DNA of 64,000 bases from Clavelina lepadiformis (taxonomy: Eukaryota > Chordata > Ascidiacea > Aplousobranchia > Clavelinidae): positions 7,688,001-7,752,000 of the forward strand of contig NC_135240.1 in the NCBI RefSeq assembly GCF_947623445.1. The letters run 5' to 3'. The notes below the pieces were generated by a model. It saw only the letters and a program-made list of their open reading frames with translations. It was not told the DNA's origin and made no database searches. Below are positions 23,598-36,336 of the stretch, one piece after another; position 1 is the stretch's first letter; the number at the start of each line of letters is the position of its first letter. Position numbers and translations under genes: made by a program.

Positions 23598-26062
23598 TTA
23601 AGCAGAAACATACGCAGTTATGCGAGATGTCCTTCCCGAACAAGCAAGTTTCCAATTGATAATCCCGGCTGCAAGCGCGGATGCATGGAAAATACAACCG
23701 CACCACAGAAAATAGATCGAATAACCAAATACCGGAAACGAGTCAAAAAATTGAAATAACATTTTGATGCCAGCGCTGTTGGGACCTGAGAAGAAAAACC
23801 TGTTTCTTCTCGGAGCTCTTCTCTTTCGTCTTTCTTCGACAAATAGAACATCATCCTCTGAGTGGGAGTTTGTCAAAATCAAACTGTTGAGAATTTCTTC
23901 AATTTCATCCCAAAGGTCTTCATTCGTTGGATTATTTAAAGTGGAGTTATCACTAAGAATGGGAGAATTGTTGTCAGTCGAGTTCCTGTGTGAAGATGAG
24001 TTTTCGTTGCTTACAACTGTGGAACTTGTGCGGCTGAAATCGGTATAACTCGAACTATTGGTCCTAAACTTGACCTGTTGCCGACTGCCTTGAGTGGTCG
24101 AAATAGGTAAGGTAAAATTTAAGTCTGTATTTGAACTTTGGTCTTCTGTGTTATTCAACAATGGCTGCGAAGTGGTGATCAACGAAACTGATATTCCTTT
24201 TGTGGGCATACCGAGCTCATTATTTTTTCCAAAATTTCGTTCGTTAAGCACATTGGAACGATTCTGATCCAAGGATGGATTAAAATTGAACGGCGTTTTA
24301 CCAGCTGCTGTTAGGTCGATACTGGCGCTTTCAATACCGGCAGTTGCGCTGAGTACTTGTAGTATGAAGGTCTGGGGATGGCCGACTGCTTTCGATTTTT
24401 CATTTGTGAGAATAGAAACGCCAGCTATGAGTAATGCAACTGTAATTGCAAAGCGATAACATATGCGTTAGTATAATAGTAGCGGCCTTATTTGTCTCAA
24501 GCCGTAGGCTACGCGTCTTACGAATTACATGCATTTTGTAGTAAGTTATGCGATGTTTTATCTTATATACATAAGCTACATGTTTCATACAAAGAAATCA
24601 TGAAACTTTCTGGCGAATAAGAATGTTTGCAAGGTTTGTTTCATATTTTCAATTGTGTGAAACTGAGCTAAAATTAAATGTATTTACAAAAATTCATGGA
24701 GACTGAGATTTTAAGAATACGAAGATATTTAAGACGAGCAAGTCGATGCGTGAAAGCGTTGATAACCACAGTTTGCCCAAACATCTTATCTTCAATCTTT
24801 GCATCGTTACTTACCGCTCATGCTCTGAATCACGGTTCCCTGGATATTATGTTTAGCGGCACGAAATTCCTTCTTCGGATTTCGTCTGTCTGCTCCACAC
24901 GATGCGATCAGGAAGAAATGGAAAGAAACCACCGCACACGCCATTCCGACCAATAAGAGACCGGCAACCACTCGAGAATATTGCTTTTGTTCTTCAACTA
25001 AAAAACCCTGAACGTTAAACGTCTATACAACAACGCTGTTGTTGTATAGAAGGATATCTTAAGTTGGCGAGAAAAATACGTCGATTTAACTCACGACAAA
25101 AAATATTTCTAGTGAAAGTTTTGTTTTGATCGGCGACAAGGAGCTCTTAGCTTAGCTTATTATAGCCTACGTCACATCGCTTTCGGGTCTAAATTAGATA
25201 AAAATAAAATTTCACATCTTTGACATTTTTGCCTCGGGTGTGGTTGCCATGAGCAACGATAATGCAGCTGATAGCTGCGATAGATTATTAATAGTAGCTT
25301 ATAAGTTTAGGCAAAGTCATTTTACCAACTATATGTTTGATGATGGTTTTGGATTTTTGAAGGCTTAAATCGTTACAAAGTTTTTTTTGTAGTTGATTTT
25401 ACTTGTTCGACAGAAAGAGGTTTGAAAACTCACGCGGGGTTTGAAGGTAGACAGTCCCATCTGGCATCAGAAAACCAATATAAAACAGGCCTTGTTCAAT
25501 ACATATTTGTTTCCTCTCCTCTGATTTGAAACCAGGCATTCGACCAAATCCACTTCTCATTCCATGCTCTAGAAACCTCATAGCTGATGACGATTCTGGT
25601 GGACCTCGACAAACCTACAATAATTTGACAGAAGTGTTTTATGATGGGAAATATGTCCTACTCTAACAATTTAAACGCGTCATGGATTTCTTTTGCCTCG
25701 GCAGTTTTGTCAATTGAATATGCACCTTATGCAGGAAAAGGTCAACGCTTTGGTAATTTCATAAACTGATGCAGAGAGTGCAGACTTTTTAACCACTCAA
25801 CCAAGTTTTTAAGTAGGTAGGCCTACTACTCGCAATACTCTCTCAAACTCTAGCACAGGTGGCTAGCTTTACTTCAATCAATGTTCCTATCTTACAAAAG
25901 CAATCGTTTTTTTGAAAGTGCCTAGCTTGCATCCTACGACATTATAACAAGCGGATAGACAAGTTTTACCTGCACTACATTGGAAGTTATTATTCCAGCA
26001 ATAAGGAAGCAACTTCCAACACCAATAAGAGCCGCTGCAAAGATCAGTGCAATTTTTCTCAT
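23598..26062 (-). CDS. Four-TM claudin-superfamily-like protein with long Ser/Asn-rich loop (tetraspan D)
   Basis: Exons 26062-25970, 25614-25434, 24997-24815 and 24439-23598; 432 aa; phases 0, 1, 1. TM1 is about residues 5-27 (RKIALIFAAALIGVGSCFLI). Extracellular loop 1 starts VCRGPPESSS and has CIEQGLFYIG. TM2 is about 100-122 (VVAGLLLVGMACAVVSFHFF), TM3 about 143-163 (TVIQSMSVALLIAGVSIL) and TM4 about 390-416 (GYSIYFLWCGCIFHASALA). Between TM3 and TM4 lies about 220 residues of Ser/Thr/Asn-rich sequence with several N-glycosylation sequons (NSS, NST) and a basic patch VEERRKRRAPRRNR that fits a furin-type cleavage site. Exon borders and loop motifs match the gene at 28445-32964, so they are paralogues. 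For exon 4 the acceptor before 24439 was preferred to one 15 nt downstream because it completes TM3. Exact subfamily (claudin, clarin, TMEM) not determined. Confidence 0.72.
25023..25049. repeat. Perfect 12-bp inverted repeat with 3-nt loop
   Basis: CTATACAACAAC, then GCT, then GTTGTTGTATAG. It lies in intron 2 of tetraspan gene D. The arms share the GTTGTTG core with the hairpin at 6372-6412. Confidence 0.85.
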
Positions 26063-28444
26063 GTTGTTCGCACTCCACGACTCACAAGATCATCTGCAAA
26101 TTTTGGGAAGCCGTTGGTATTTAAACGATAGCTTAAAATTCAAACTTCCGCATGCCGCCATTTTTCATTAGCCCTCGGGGGAGCAAGTTGAGCTTCGCCC
26201 TGAAGCGAAATCCTGATATAGATTTTTTGAATCCTCAGGTGAGGTTGGCGTTATAGCGGTTCCCAGAGTTTGTTTTTTTATTGGCACCTTGAAATGAAAG
26301 TCACGAAGTGCATGTAATCATCCGAACTTCCTTAACGCACTGTAACCAAGCCCGCTGTTTTCTGTAGATCGTAGCTTGAAGGCAAAAAGGAAATACAAAG
26401 ACGCCTTACATTTTTTGGGGCAAAGTTGAAACACAATTATCGTTCGCTGATTGATTGTCGTACTGTGTTCGAATGACGTATGGATAAGTTACTCTCGGTT
26501 AATTTCCAAGCTTGGTTGAAAGCAATGAGCAGCATATCGCGCGGTCTTTGAAGCTAAAAATGTTTTGCAGTTAGAGTTGAACACAAACTTTGCGAAAAAT
26601 ATCTGATTTATTATTAGATGTCTAAAAATGTACCTTTTTAGAACGTTTTAAACCGCTGTTTTTTCTAGGTTGGTGGGATTACACAGCTACGTACACAAAA
26701 TATAAACATTCTGAATCAGGACTATATCGTTAAGGATTTAACCTTGCCCTGTCCAAATCGAAAAATTTACGACAAACCTGTAGCTGCAGCTTTCAAGCTA
26801 TTTTATTCATCTATTGATGACTACAAATGATTGTTTAAAGATTTGAAAAACAAAGTGAAGGTTGGAAGTTATCAACTGGTGGGTTTTCATCGTTTTGAAG
26901 CAAACACTGTAGTTAGCAAGACAAATTGAATTCTAATCCATTTTAATGTTGAAATATGGCTAAACCCAAATACTAGCAGACGTGGCCTTAAGTACATAGA
27001 AAGTCACACAAAATTCAGTGATAAAATAGAGTTACACAGTGAAATACGTATTAAAGTTACAAAGGTAGTAAAGCGAAATATGTAAAAAAAATTCTAGTTA
27101 CGAATACATACAAAAAAAAAGCTCTGAATGATAATAATAATTAGGTCATGGGGTGACAAAACATGACAGCAGAATGATATAAAACCAGACAACACATCAC
27201 TTGAACTTTAATTAATGCATGGTATGTAATGTTGAACTTGAACATAGCTCATTGTGTTTAAAATAAGTTATGCATAAGCAGACGATGGTTACTGTAACAT
27301 GAAATTTGAGCAAGACCAAAGCGCCACTATATGCAACCACTTAGGTAAAACATCTGGTGACATAAGCATTGGCTAATTACTCATAAATGGCAAAAATTTA
27401 TTTGAAAACTGTATACTTGACATAAACTTGGCGCCATAATCTCAATACAGTGCTAGTGGACACTATAAGAATATGTGGTGGGTTTCCATTTAGCACACAC
27501 TGTATTACTAAATGTTGCATGGGCATTGAAAAACAGCATTGTTAAGAATTGAAGCATTAATTTTGCTAGAAACAAGTACGCATTAGGAACATCACAAATA
27601 TGATAGTTGTCTGATACTGCATACTTGGTAATTACATGGATGAAGACAGAACATCCTGCTGATTGTTATAATATCCGGATATGACTTCTTTTATATGAAA
27701 TAAGATATTTAACTGAAACAAAATTTCGCTGTTTTTCTGAAAAAATTTAAGGCGAGTCAAACAAACACAGAAAAGTGCTTAAAAGTTAAATATAATGAAC
27801 AAAAAGACTGATAAATAAAAAAATTTTCTACAAACAGTTGTATGTATTTCACAAACTAATGAGGTACATGATGTATTGTCATGTGTCAACAGTTGACAGG
27901 CAAAGGCTATTTAGGCTGAAAAATACTGTGTATATTGTCTCCTCAAATTGAAATATATCAAAGATGAAAACTTACGCCTATATTTGTTTAACAACTAATG
28001 CACAAATTAACATTGTTATATACCTCCACTCATAATAAAGTAACCAATAAAGCTAAAATGCATGTTCCTACTGTTAAGCATAGGGCATCATCACGCTGGG
28101 CAATACTGAGATAAATACAACACACCACTTGCCAAAAACAATTGCCGTGATGAAATAACCGAAAGTAAACGTAAGCACAAGTCCATACAAGACTTAATAT
28201 TAATTTAAATTTCAATGTGAAAATTTATATTGAAATGTTGACACCAACATATCATAGTTTATGGAACTTAAGCGGTCCTAGTACACCTAAAATTGTGGGG
28301 ATATTGCAGCAACACTGTACTAGCTAGCATGGCAACCTTACAATACGATGTGGATATTGCAAAGCAAACACTACTGAAGTACACCTTCAGGTGAATAAAA
28401 TTTAATTCTAAAACTTAACTGTATACCTTCTGAATAGAGCAAAG
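26063..28444. other. Spacer between the two tetraspan genes
   Basis: Contains the 5' flank of gene D and the 3' flank of gene E, both on the minus strand. No coding segment with splice support and no recognised repeat. Confidence 0.4.
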
Positions 28445-31400
28445 TCATAAAACAGAGATATTGCATTCTGCGTGTTTATGTAAATTTTTATCGTTGCGAG
28501 AATGATAGAATACAATGGCGCTATTTAAAGTGGCACAAGTTGAAAACAGACTTAGCCAGGCCAAATAGTATGAAAGACCATATGAACCATGGAAGTTATT
28601 CAGGAGGTCTTTGATAACGTCTTGTTCTGGATCATCAACCATTGCAGTTCGTTCTTTGTAAATTGTGAAAATAATGACGGCAGCAAAGAGAAACAACACT
28701 ATAAATGAAAGAAAAACATAAATAAAATAAAAATTTCTGATTCTCTACATCTATAAAGTTTTATAGAAAGCTATATATTCAAGCACGATGCAAGTTAATG
28801 CAAGCATGTTTAGTCTTTTTTACTAACCTACAAAAAAGTAAATTGTACATTATGATTACAGCTTGGTGATTTCTAAAGAATTTCTGTATTTTCGTAACTG
28901 AATTTGATACATCATTTGTTTGCATTGATTGTAGTAACTACATTTGCAAAAAGTTGATATATGTATTTTACTATCTGCACAAAACTTACCAGAAATGATA
29001 ATAGATACAATAACAAATCTTCTTTTGAATATCTCAAAATAACACAAAAATGAAACTATGGCGGAAATAGGTAGAATGAGTACGGTAATTAACATCAGTA
29101 CAGCTGAAACCTTCACCATGGCATGGCATTTGTCACCTGTTGACAATGAATGAAATGCCAGCATAAATAGGCGTTGAATTGTGGGTGTGCAACAAAGCTT
29201 ACCAAATTTTATCCATTGCAGACAGATATCATACTGTAATGTTTGCTTTGTATGTATTCTATGCCAATATAATATACTGCAATTGCGCATATAAAATATG
29301 GCGATAACTTAATAAAAAATCAAAATTTATTGAAATCATGCCATTAAAATGAAGGCTACTCACAAAGTGACACCACAAATTCAACTAATGGAAGCTTACA
29401 AAAACAAAATGATCTTCTAGCTACGACATTTACCTATGTACACAAAGGAAGTTGGTAGATGAGGCACAGACAAAGCACCGTTGAACAAACCAATGTTCAG
29501 GCACATTTGATGAGTGTCGTATGAAGTCGTCTGAAGATCTTCTTGCAATTCCTTGTGGTACAAGTCAAATGCATTTCCAGAAGAGCTGAACGGAGCACAA
29601 ACCTGCCGTACAATAACAGAATATCATTATCGACTATGTAATTACAAAAAACAACTGATTGCATATAACTTACGAAACAAGTCAGTGACTAACTATTTGT
29701 GATTATTATTAATAAATCACAAACAACAAAGTTTTGAGTGTGTTTGCCTCTTGAAATATATTTACCAGACTCTAAGCAAATATAATTCCTGAATTGACAG
29801 TGTAAGTGAGTAAACAAGAGTCATATATACATTTTATTTTCAGCCTCAATAAAAATGAAGTGTCCTAACATAACTTAAATAACATTGCAAATGAAATGTT
29901 AACTTTCGTGCAGAAACCAATGTAACGTCCATAGAATTTGAAGTTGGAATTTACTGTGGTTACTTAGGTTGAAACATCTTATTACTGTGAAAAGTTCAAT
30001 TAATAGGGTTGCAGCGGTAGAATAACAATTTATATTATATATATACTTCAAGAAACAAACAACCTGTCAAAACCATGTCATTGAAATAACAAAGATTTTT
30101 GTGTAGCTGCCAAGTGTTGATGTTATGCTTATATTGTAAGTTTGTAAGGTATGTTACAGTAACTTGTCTCTAGTTTAACAACAACTGATATGATGGGTTT
30201 AAAATTTGAAAGCAAATATATAAAAATTATTTGGCAAATATTTTGGCAGCCATCTTGTTTGAAAATGAAAATGAAAAAACAGTGATTTCACTTCACTGTC
30301 AATGACCCTATATTCAGTTCGTTTTAACAGATTTTCAAAACTTTTATAGCTTTCATATATACAACAGTGAAATCTTCTCTTTTATATACAAATGTTTCAA
30401 ATTTCAAATTTAATTTGAAAATAAGGAACATCATGACGCTGTTTTCCCTGCTTTTAAACAAACTGCTTTTGCAAATTTTCATTTTTTGGTTTTGTTTAGA
30501 AATAGGATTGCAAAATACCTCTTCACCAATTTAATATAAATTCATATGCCAGTGAAATAAGCAAACATTACTGAAAAAATGGTCAATATGATAAAAATTT
30601 TATACATATATATACAATTTTTGAATACAAAGCAAACATAGCACTTTTCAAAGAAAGTTGAATTTTTAATGTACAGTGAGACCTCGTTAATCCGGACCAC
30701 TTCGTTTCGTCAAAAAATGTCGGTTTAGCGGGGTTTCCGGATTGTCGGAAAGTAAAAAATCAATCAATCTTGCAAATGCAGCACCGTGTTCAAAACGCAG
30801 TATGCACCTTACTCCAATTCTAAGTACCGAGTTTCTGGTTGGACAGCAACTAAAATAAAATTATATTTTTTGTATGAACCAACCCAGTGTTGAACCCCAG
30901 AACCACCGTATTTAAGACGAATGCTGTAAGCCAGAAGTGACCAACATGCGGTCGCAAGTCGGTTTGACAACCGCTCTTGCATTGCAAAGCATTTCGGCGG
31001 GACCAGCAGTCTTGAACTTTCTTTGACCTGTTTCTAATCTTTGCGCAATGCGATATCAAAAGCTGATAGCACAATTGAGTTGCAGCAGTATGTCTTCAAT
31101 AGATTGCCGCACTCAACCGATGTACTGTACGTATTTTTTTGCGATCGCGGAAGCGTTGTTTGTTAGTGTTGATGAACAATTTATTTTTTCGTTTCTGAAA
31201 TACTGTACAATATTTCATAGTATGACTAAAAAGCTGTGCGGCTTATTCAGCTGTAACTAACAAAGTGGCTTGCCAGTTGCCACAACGAATAGGTCCGTCA
31301 CCCCTGCTACAACGTTATTATGCAACGCAACGTAATTGACCGCAACGTTATTATGCGTAGATAATCGGCTATTGTTTCGTCAACTAACTACATAGGCTAC

Positions 31401-32964
31401 TATATTAGGACAATCGTGAATCATTTTCGCTTAACTGTTAATAATCCGGTTTATCGGATTTTATTGCTATTGATTTAGCACGTTTGTTCCAAAACTTTTG
31501 TGTCGGAGTCGGACAGCGGGGTTTCCGGATTAAAGGGGTAAAATGCATAGGAAGAAATCCGTTCCCGGCAGTTTTGTGTCGGATAGCGGGGATTCCGGTT
31601 CATCGGGGTACGGATTAACGAGGTCTCACTGTATATTCAATGATTAATAATAATCGCAATACCGAAGCCGGTCTCAAATTTTGCCAATTACTCAAACTCT
31701 TTAAAACAATGATGTTTGTAACAGTATATTTGAAGATTAAAATCAAGTAAGAATTATACAACCCATTGAGCCAGACTGGAGATAAAGTTCAACGGCTTAA
31801 AAATGGGTTTGATATAGAAAGAGATCTTAAAAAGAAAGATGAAAAGAATGATTTTTTTATCTCATGTACAACTCATGTTAGGTTTCAATGACTCCACAAG
31901 CCAAGCAATACCAACAGCTACACAACACCCTGGACATAAATATAATAAGCCACACATACAAAAAATAATCAACTAAAAATTCAATCAATACATCTGTCCC
32001 ATAGTAGCTATATATACTTGTAGATGTGATGTAATAATATACATATTACATTCATTTAACTGATTGTTATTCCAGTTTGTATATTTTTACAGCCAATTTG
32101 TGAAACAAATAAAAAAGTGAAACTAAAATTAACTATAAAACAATTAACTGAAATTAGTATCAAGCTTTGGAAGAACAAAGAGATTTGTTGTATTTAGGCT
32201 TCACATTAACCGTTTTTTAAAATAACATTTTGTCAAAAAAGCAAACAAACACATATCATGCAGTCTAACTAAGTTTGTTGGTGCCTAAGTCACAATTGGA
32301 AAAATATTTTCAATATTTAAATGTGCAATTATTTTTTTACAATAGTATAGATAATAATTAAATAATAATATATATACAATTTTTTTTAATTGGTTGATTA
32401 GATCAAAATATAAAGCGAAGCCTATTGCTGTACTAAGTCCTATGCTTTCAAGAGTTAAAAAGTGGAACTGCAATTTTTATTCCTATTGTTAGATTCATCA
32501 CTAATCTATCAATCAATCATTCTATTTTTTTTCAAAAGTGTGGCGGGGATGAAAAATCAAGCCAGTTGTTACTAACACACGCCAATGCAATTAAAAGTGA
32601 CAAAGCCGAAAAGGCTTAAAAGATGCTCAAGAAAAATAACGTTAATATTTGCTGGTAACAACTAGAACGGCCACTAAACGTATAACAAAATAAAATTGTT
32701 CAATACAAGGTGCATTAAATTCACTAATTAATTAATTAACTCACTTCAGTGAGTTCATGTGTAATATGCATCACATGTATAAATAACAAGATTAAGAATA
32801 AAATATTGACAACTTACACTGATCCAGTAATTGGTAAAACAGGATGCAAGCAATATAATCCAGGACAATACAATGTAAATAGTTATTCTATGAATTCGTC
32901 TGAATGGTTCCGTCACCAACTGGGTATACTTCTTAGACCCAGGACAAAAGGTGACAGTTCGCAT
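28445..32964 (-). CDS. Four-TM claudin-superfamily-like protein (tetraspan E)
   Basis: Exons 32964-32818, 29602-29434, 29136-28990 and 28698-28445; 238 aa; phases 0, 1, 1, the same as gene D. TM1 is about 26-47 (ITIYIVLSWIILLASCFTNY). Loop 1 begins VCAPFSSSGNAF and contains MCLNIGLFNGALSVP, aligning with VCRGPPESSS and ICIEQGLFYIG of gene D. TM2 is about 114-137, TM3 about 145-168 (FVIVSIIISVLFLFAAVIIF) and TM4 about 196-218 (GLSYYLAWLSLFSTCATLNS). The short loop 2 (ERTAMVDDPEQDVIKDLLNN) is the ordinary size for this superfamily. The G-L-S-Y-Y-L-A-W start of TM4 is typical of claudin/TMEM/LHFPL-like tetraspans. The two loop-1 cysteines fit the conserved disulphide. Intron 1 is 3.2 kb and hosts a DNA transposon at 30674-31631. 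Confidence 0.75.
30674..31631. mobile_element. Non-autonomous pogo/Tigger-type Tc1-mariner element
   Basis: Terminal inverted repeats begin CAGTGAGACCTCGTTAATCC; about 24 of 25 bases match between ends, and TA dinucleotides flank both. Length 958 bp. The interior carries subterminal repeats of AGCGGGGTTTCCGGATT at about 30728 and 31517 and a variant near 31577. No transposase was recognised in any frame, so it appears non-autonomous. It is an insertion in intron 1 of tetraspan gene E. The nearly intact ends suggest a fairly recent insertion. Confidence 0.85.
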
Positions 32965-33807
32965 GTCTTCATTAGATTACCAAAGGTGTATTGGATCGTT
33001 AAATATGCATTTCAGTTTTGTTTTGTCCCTATGTTGTAAAGCTTAGCTAGCCCTAAAGATCATTTTTTTGTTTTGATCAATTGGCATAGGTGCACTCAAT
33101 ACTGTTTTTCATGAGCTATAAATACTGGTGAACATAAGGAGAGCAATTTTGTGCTTAATCACCTGGACAGACCTTCTATGCCAAGATTGGAAAGTTTCTT
33201 GTTTTTGAGTGAGAAATCTTAATCACCCACGCACTTAGTAAATTTCTTCAATCTGGTTCTGCGCATTCAGCTTTTAATGGATTAAATTAAGCATAGTCAA
33301 ATTGTGCACACATTAAGATGTAATTGTGCATTTAAAAATTTTTGTGCACTCGCACATGTCTGTATTGGTTGTTTGGCGCACGTAAGATCTTGCTGAAAAC
33401 GGCCATACTTTGCGGTCTGGCCAATATCCTGATATCAGGTGTGAATATCATAACCTACCGTTATTAAGAGATCACTACTGTTTGCTAGTGAATGCTCTAG
33501 GCTACCGCTATATTGCCTTTCCATATGGAAATTCAGCCTAAATAGACAATTAATACTATAATTAGAGGCGTGCATGACGAGTGAACGAGCTATATTATAG
33601 ACCTAACAAATTGTTCACTCAGTTTGCAAACCGGTTATAGGAAGGGCCAAGGTATCATCACGACAGAAAAGTAGCGACAGTTTTCGAGCAGAAATCCAAA
33701 CGAACAATTGAAGCTTCTTTGAACGCTATCCAGCCAAAACTTGTGTCGTTGTCCATAGCAGAAAGTTTAGCACCTGTACGCAGAAGGTCCATCAACGTGT
33801 ACGCTTA

Positions 33808-33935
33808 TCTTTTTTATCTCACGCCAATTTATAATAAATAAACAAAAAATTGAGGCTTCAATTCACGCCTTCACACATCAAGTCAAAATTCGTATCTTTG
33901 CACGCAAGAGTTTTTGTCAAAAACTGCCGTACTTT
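33808..33935 (-). repeat. Dispersed repeat copy, minus orientation
   Basis: Read on the minus strand it runs GTACGGCAGTTTTTGAC ... TTTGTTTATTTATTATAAATTGGCGTGAGA, parallel to the plus-strand copies near 36033, 48640 and 49040. Family unknown to me. Confidence 0.6.
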
Positions 33936-35483
33936 TCATTCAGGATATTTCGACGCCCAATTTTCAATTTATTGTTGAAAACTGGAAACTGCAAAATTTT
34001 CTAGTCGGGTGCACTTACCAGTACATACAGAAGGCTAGTCCGGTCTGTAATTGTCAGTACGGTATTTAATCTAGTAGGGTTGAAAACGTCGGTCTGCTTG
34101 CTAGCCTACGTCATTAGCATTATACATCTTTTCGCTTCCCACAGTCACTGATGAAAAATAAACAATACAATACCATACCCCAGCACAAGATCTGACAAAC
34201 TCAAAACAAAAAATGTTCATTTTCTGTGTTCTACACAAACGTAGTAATCTCTGCTCATACTACCTGTATTTGATAAGAATTTATCATAGAAATCTAACAA
34301 CGGTGTTTCGTCACGGTTAAGGGTTTCAAATATGTTTGTTGGCCTTATGCTTCCAGTCCTAAATACTCCAACAGCGATGTTGACTCGTATTCAGTAGTTT
34401 TTCGTATGTCAATAAAATGTTTTTTGTCGTTTTTTTTAACCCTTGGAAAACATTGTTGGATAAAATGAGGTTGTAGTCACATTTTTGTGATGCAATGAAC
34501 AAGAGACCTTTAGGAATCCTGCTCTTGTGCTAATTGTCATAATTAGCCCTTATTTCTATGGAATTCTCGTGCAAATCTGATGATATCATAATGTTATTAG
34601 TGCTTAATTGCGTGTGTTTAATAATAAGCGCTGTACTATAATTTGGCCGTGTCTAGTATACGCAACACATTATTACTTTCGAATTACTTCATTCGTACTA
34701 TAGCGCTCAACGCTTTAGTTCTGATATTGTGCAGTCTAGTAAGTAATAATGGCAGTCTGGTTATCTGGTATTAACAGTCTACTGAATGCAACTCTATTTT
34801 GTGCTCTGAAAACAGTAAACGTTTCGTTCAGAATCAATAATATATCGATATTAAAATTTCGATATGGTATAGTGTGGTTTGGTACTGGGATGCTTAACTA
34901 GGCTATCTGTGGTTAATGAAAGCGCGATCAATGCATTCAGACTAGCTAACAATCGATCAAGCAACAATCAACCCCAACAACACGCCCAGTTAGCACACTC
35001 TTTGACGCAAGCTACCGACCGACTCGCAGTTTTTAACAAGATTTGAGTCATGATTCCTCACAAGCTCAGTCTAGTTTTTATAGAATCATGAAGTGTGCCT
35101 GCACCATTCACATGAAAGAATTCCAAATTCTGACGTGCATTAATTGTTAAGTAAAGAACTTAAGCATTTACGTGCCCATATTTCTACTACATGGCAGTGA
35201 TTCACAGTTGTTTCTTGTAATTTAAATGGTAAAGTATCGCTCTACAGTAATAGGCCTATACATTCAAACATCGACATTATGCATGGGTTGTCATACGTCA
35301 GGATTTTCCCGAACATGTCAGAGATTTTAGTGTTCAAATCTGCGTCAGGAATAAATGTTAAAAAGTGCTTAAATGTCCGGGTTTTTGAATAATGTATTTT
35401 ATGAAATTTAACTGGCAATATTTTCACAATAAGAATTTGTTTAGTACCAATGACTAAACTTTGTTATTGTTTTAATATTGAAA

Positions 35484-35570
35484 ATGGCTAAGCGAAAATG
35501 TAAATTTACGGACGAGATGCAGGCAAGCTCTGAAGAAACCCTTTTGACTTATGATGGTATCTTAACTTAA
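35484..35570 (+). pseudogene. Short transposase-like N-terminal fragment (MAKRKCKFTDEMQ)
   Basis: An ATG opens a 28-codon ORF starting MAKRKCKFTDEMQAS. That opening resembles N-termini of ZBED/hAT-derived proteins. The reading frame then ends with no zinc finger. It is a fragment at best, and the similarity is short. Confidence 0.3.
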
Positions 35571-36032
35571 TTTACCTGTTGAATTATTTGACTCTATTGT
35601 TGCGTCGATTAGAATACTCTAACCTTTTGCCGGCCGTAAGGTTTTGATATTACAACAGAAATAGCTTCCAAGAAAAGGTTTTTATTATAGGTGCTGTACA
35701 CTTTCCCAATATAATGAATAACCAAGAACATAAGTAATGCTATTGCTCATAAGATGGCTATTGTCTATTAAACAGAAAATTGTTGGATTAAACAAATGTG
35801 ACAATTCTGTGCTTTTTCCCATTTGTTTTTACATTTACATCTTTTACATCAGATTTCCCTTTTTTCCCTCTGTGACAGTGATGTTGCCTTGCAGAAAAAA
35901 TAAATGTTTTGATTGGTAGGATGTACGAACATACTGCAAAAAGTCGTATAGCGCCTGTTTAGTGTCGCAAAAGTTGGTCATTGAGACCGTCAGGAATTTG
36001 GCTTTTTCTGATATGGTACCCCTACATTATTC

Positions 36033-36175
36033 TCGATTGGGAAGTGCGGCAGTTTTTGATGAAAAAACGCGCGCGTGCTGACCAAGATAGAAAGACTCAA
36101 ATTTTGTTGTGATGCCGTGCACTGAAGGCACAATTCTTTGTTTTTTTATTATAAATCGACGTGATGATAAAATAT
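36033..36175 (+). repeat. Dispersed repeat copy, plus orientation
   Basis: Contains GTGCGGCAGTTTTTGATG, then GTGCACTGAAGGCACAATTC and TTTTATTATAAATCGACGTG. These blocks recur in the same order in the copies at 33808-33935 (inverted) and 48640-49200. Confidence 0.6.
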
Positions 36176-36336
36176 TTTGCGTACATGTTGTTAAACGTCG
36201 GTCGTGAAAGTGCCACACCTTCCACCATAGGCCTTGGTCAGATGACCTTTAAATCTTTTAGGACAAAGAAAATCAGGCAGTATATTGGCAAACAGTTTAC
36301 TTTGTTTGTACTGTTAACTATAGGACTTATGTGGAA

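Larger units (their letters stand above)
32965..36336. other. Intergenic with repeat debris
   Basis: Upstream of both tetraspan gene E (leftward) and SLC25A15 (rightward). Apart from the repeat copies and a BED-like fragment listed separately, nothing recognised. Confidence 0.4.

Noticed and set aside
24400-24424. Acceptor before 24424 for exon 4 of tetraspan gene D
   Set aside because: It is in frame but removes five residues of TM3. The upstream acceptor gives a full membrane segment that matches paralogue E.
30850-31260. Two ORFs inside the pogo-type element as a transposase
   Set aside because: Neither shows a helix-turn-helix or DDE pattern, and both are short and partly overlapping.
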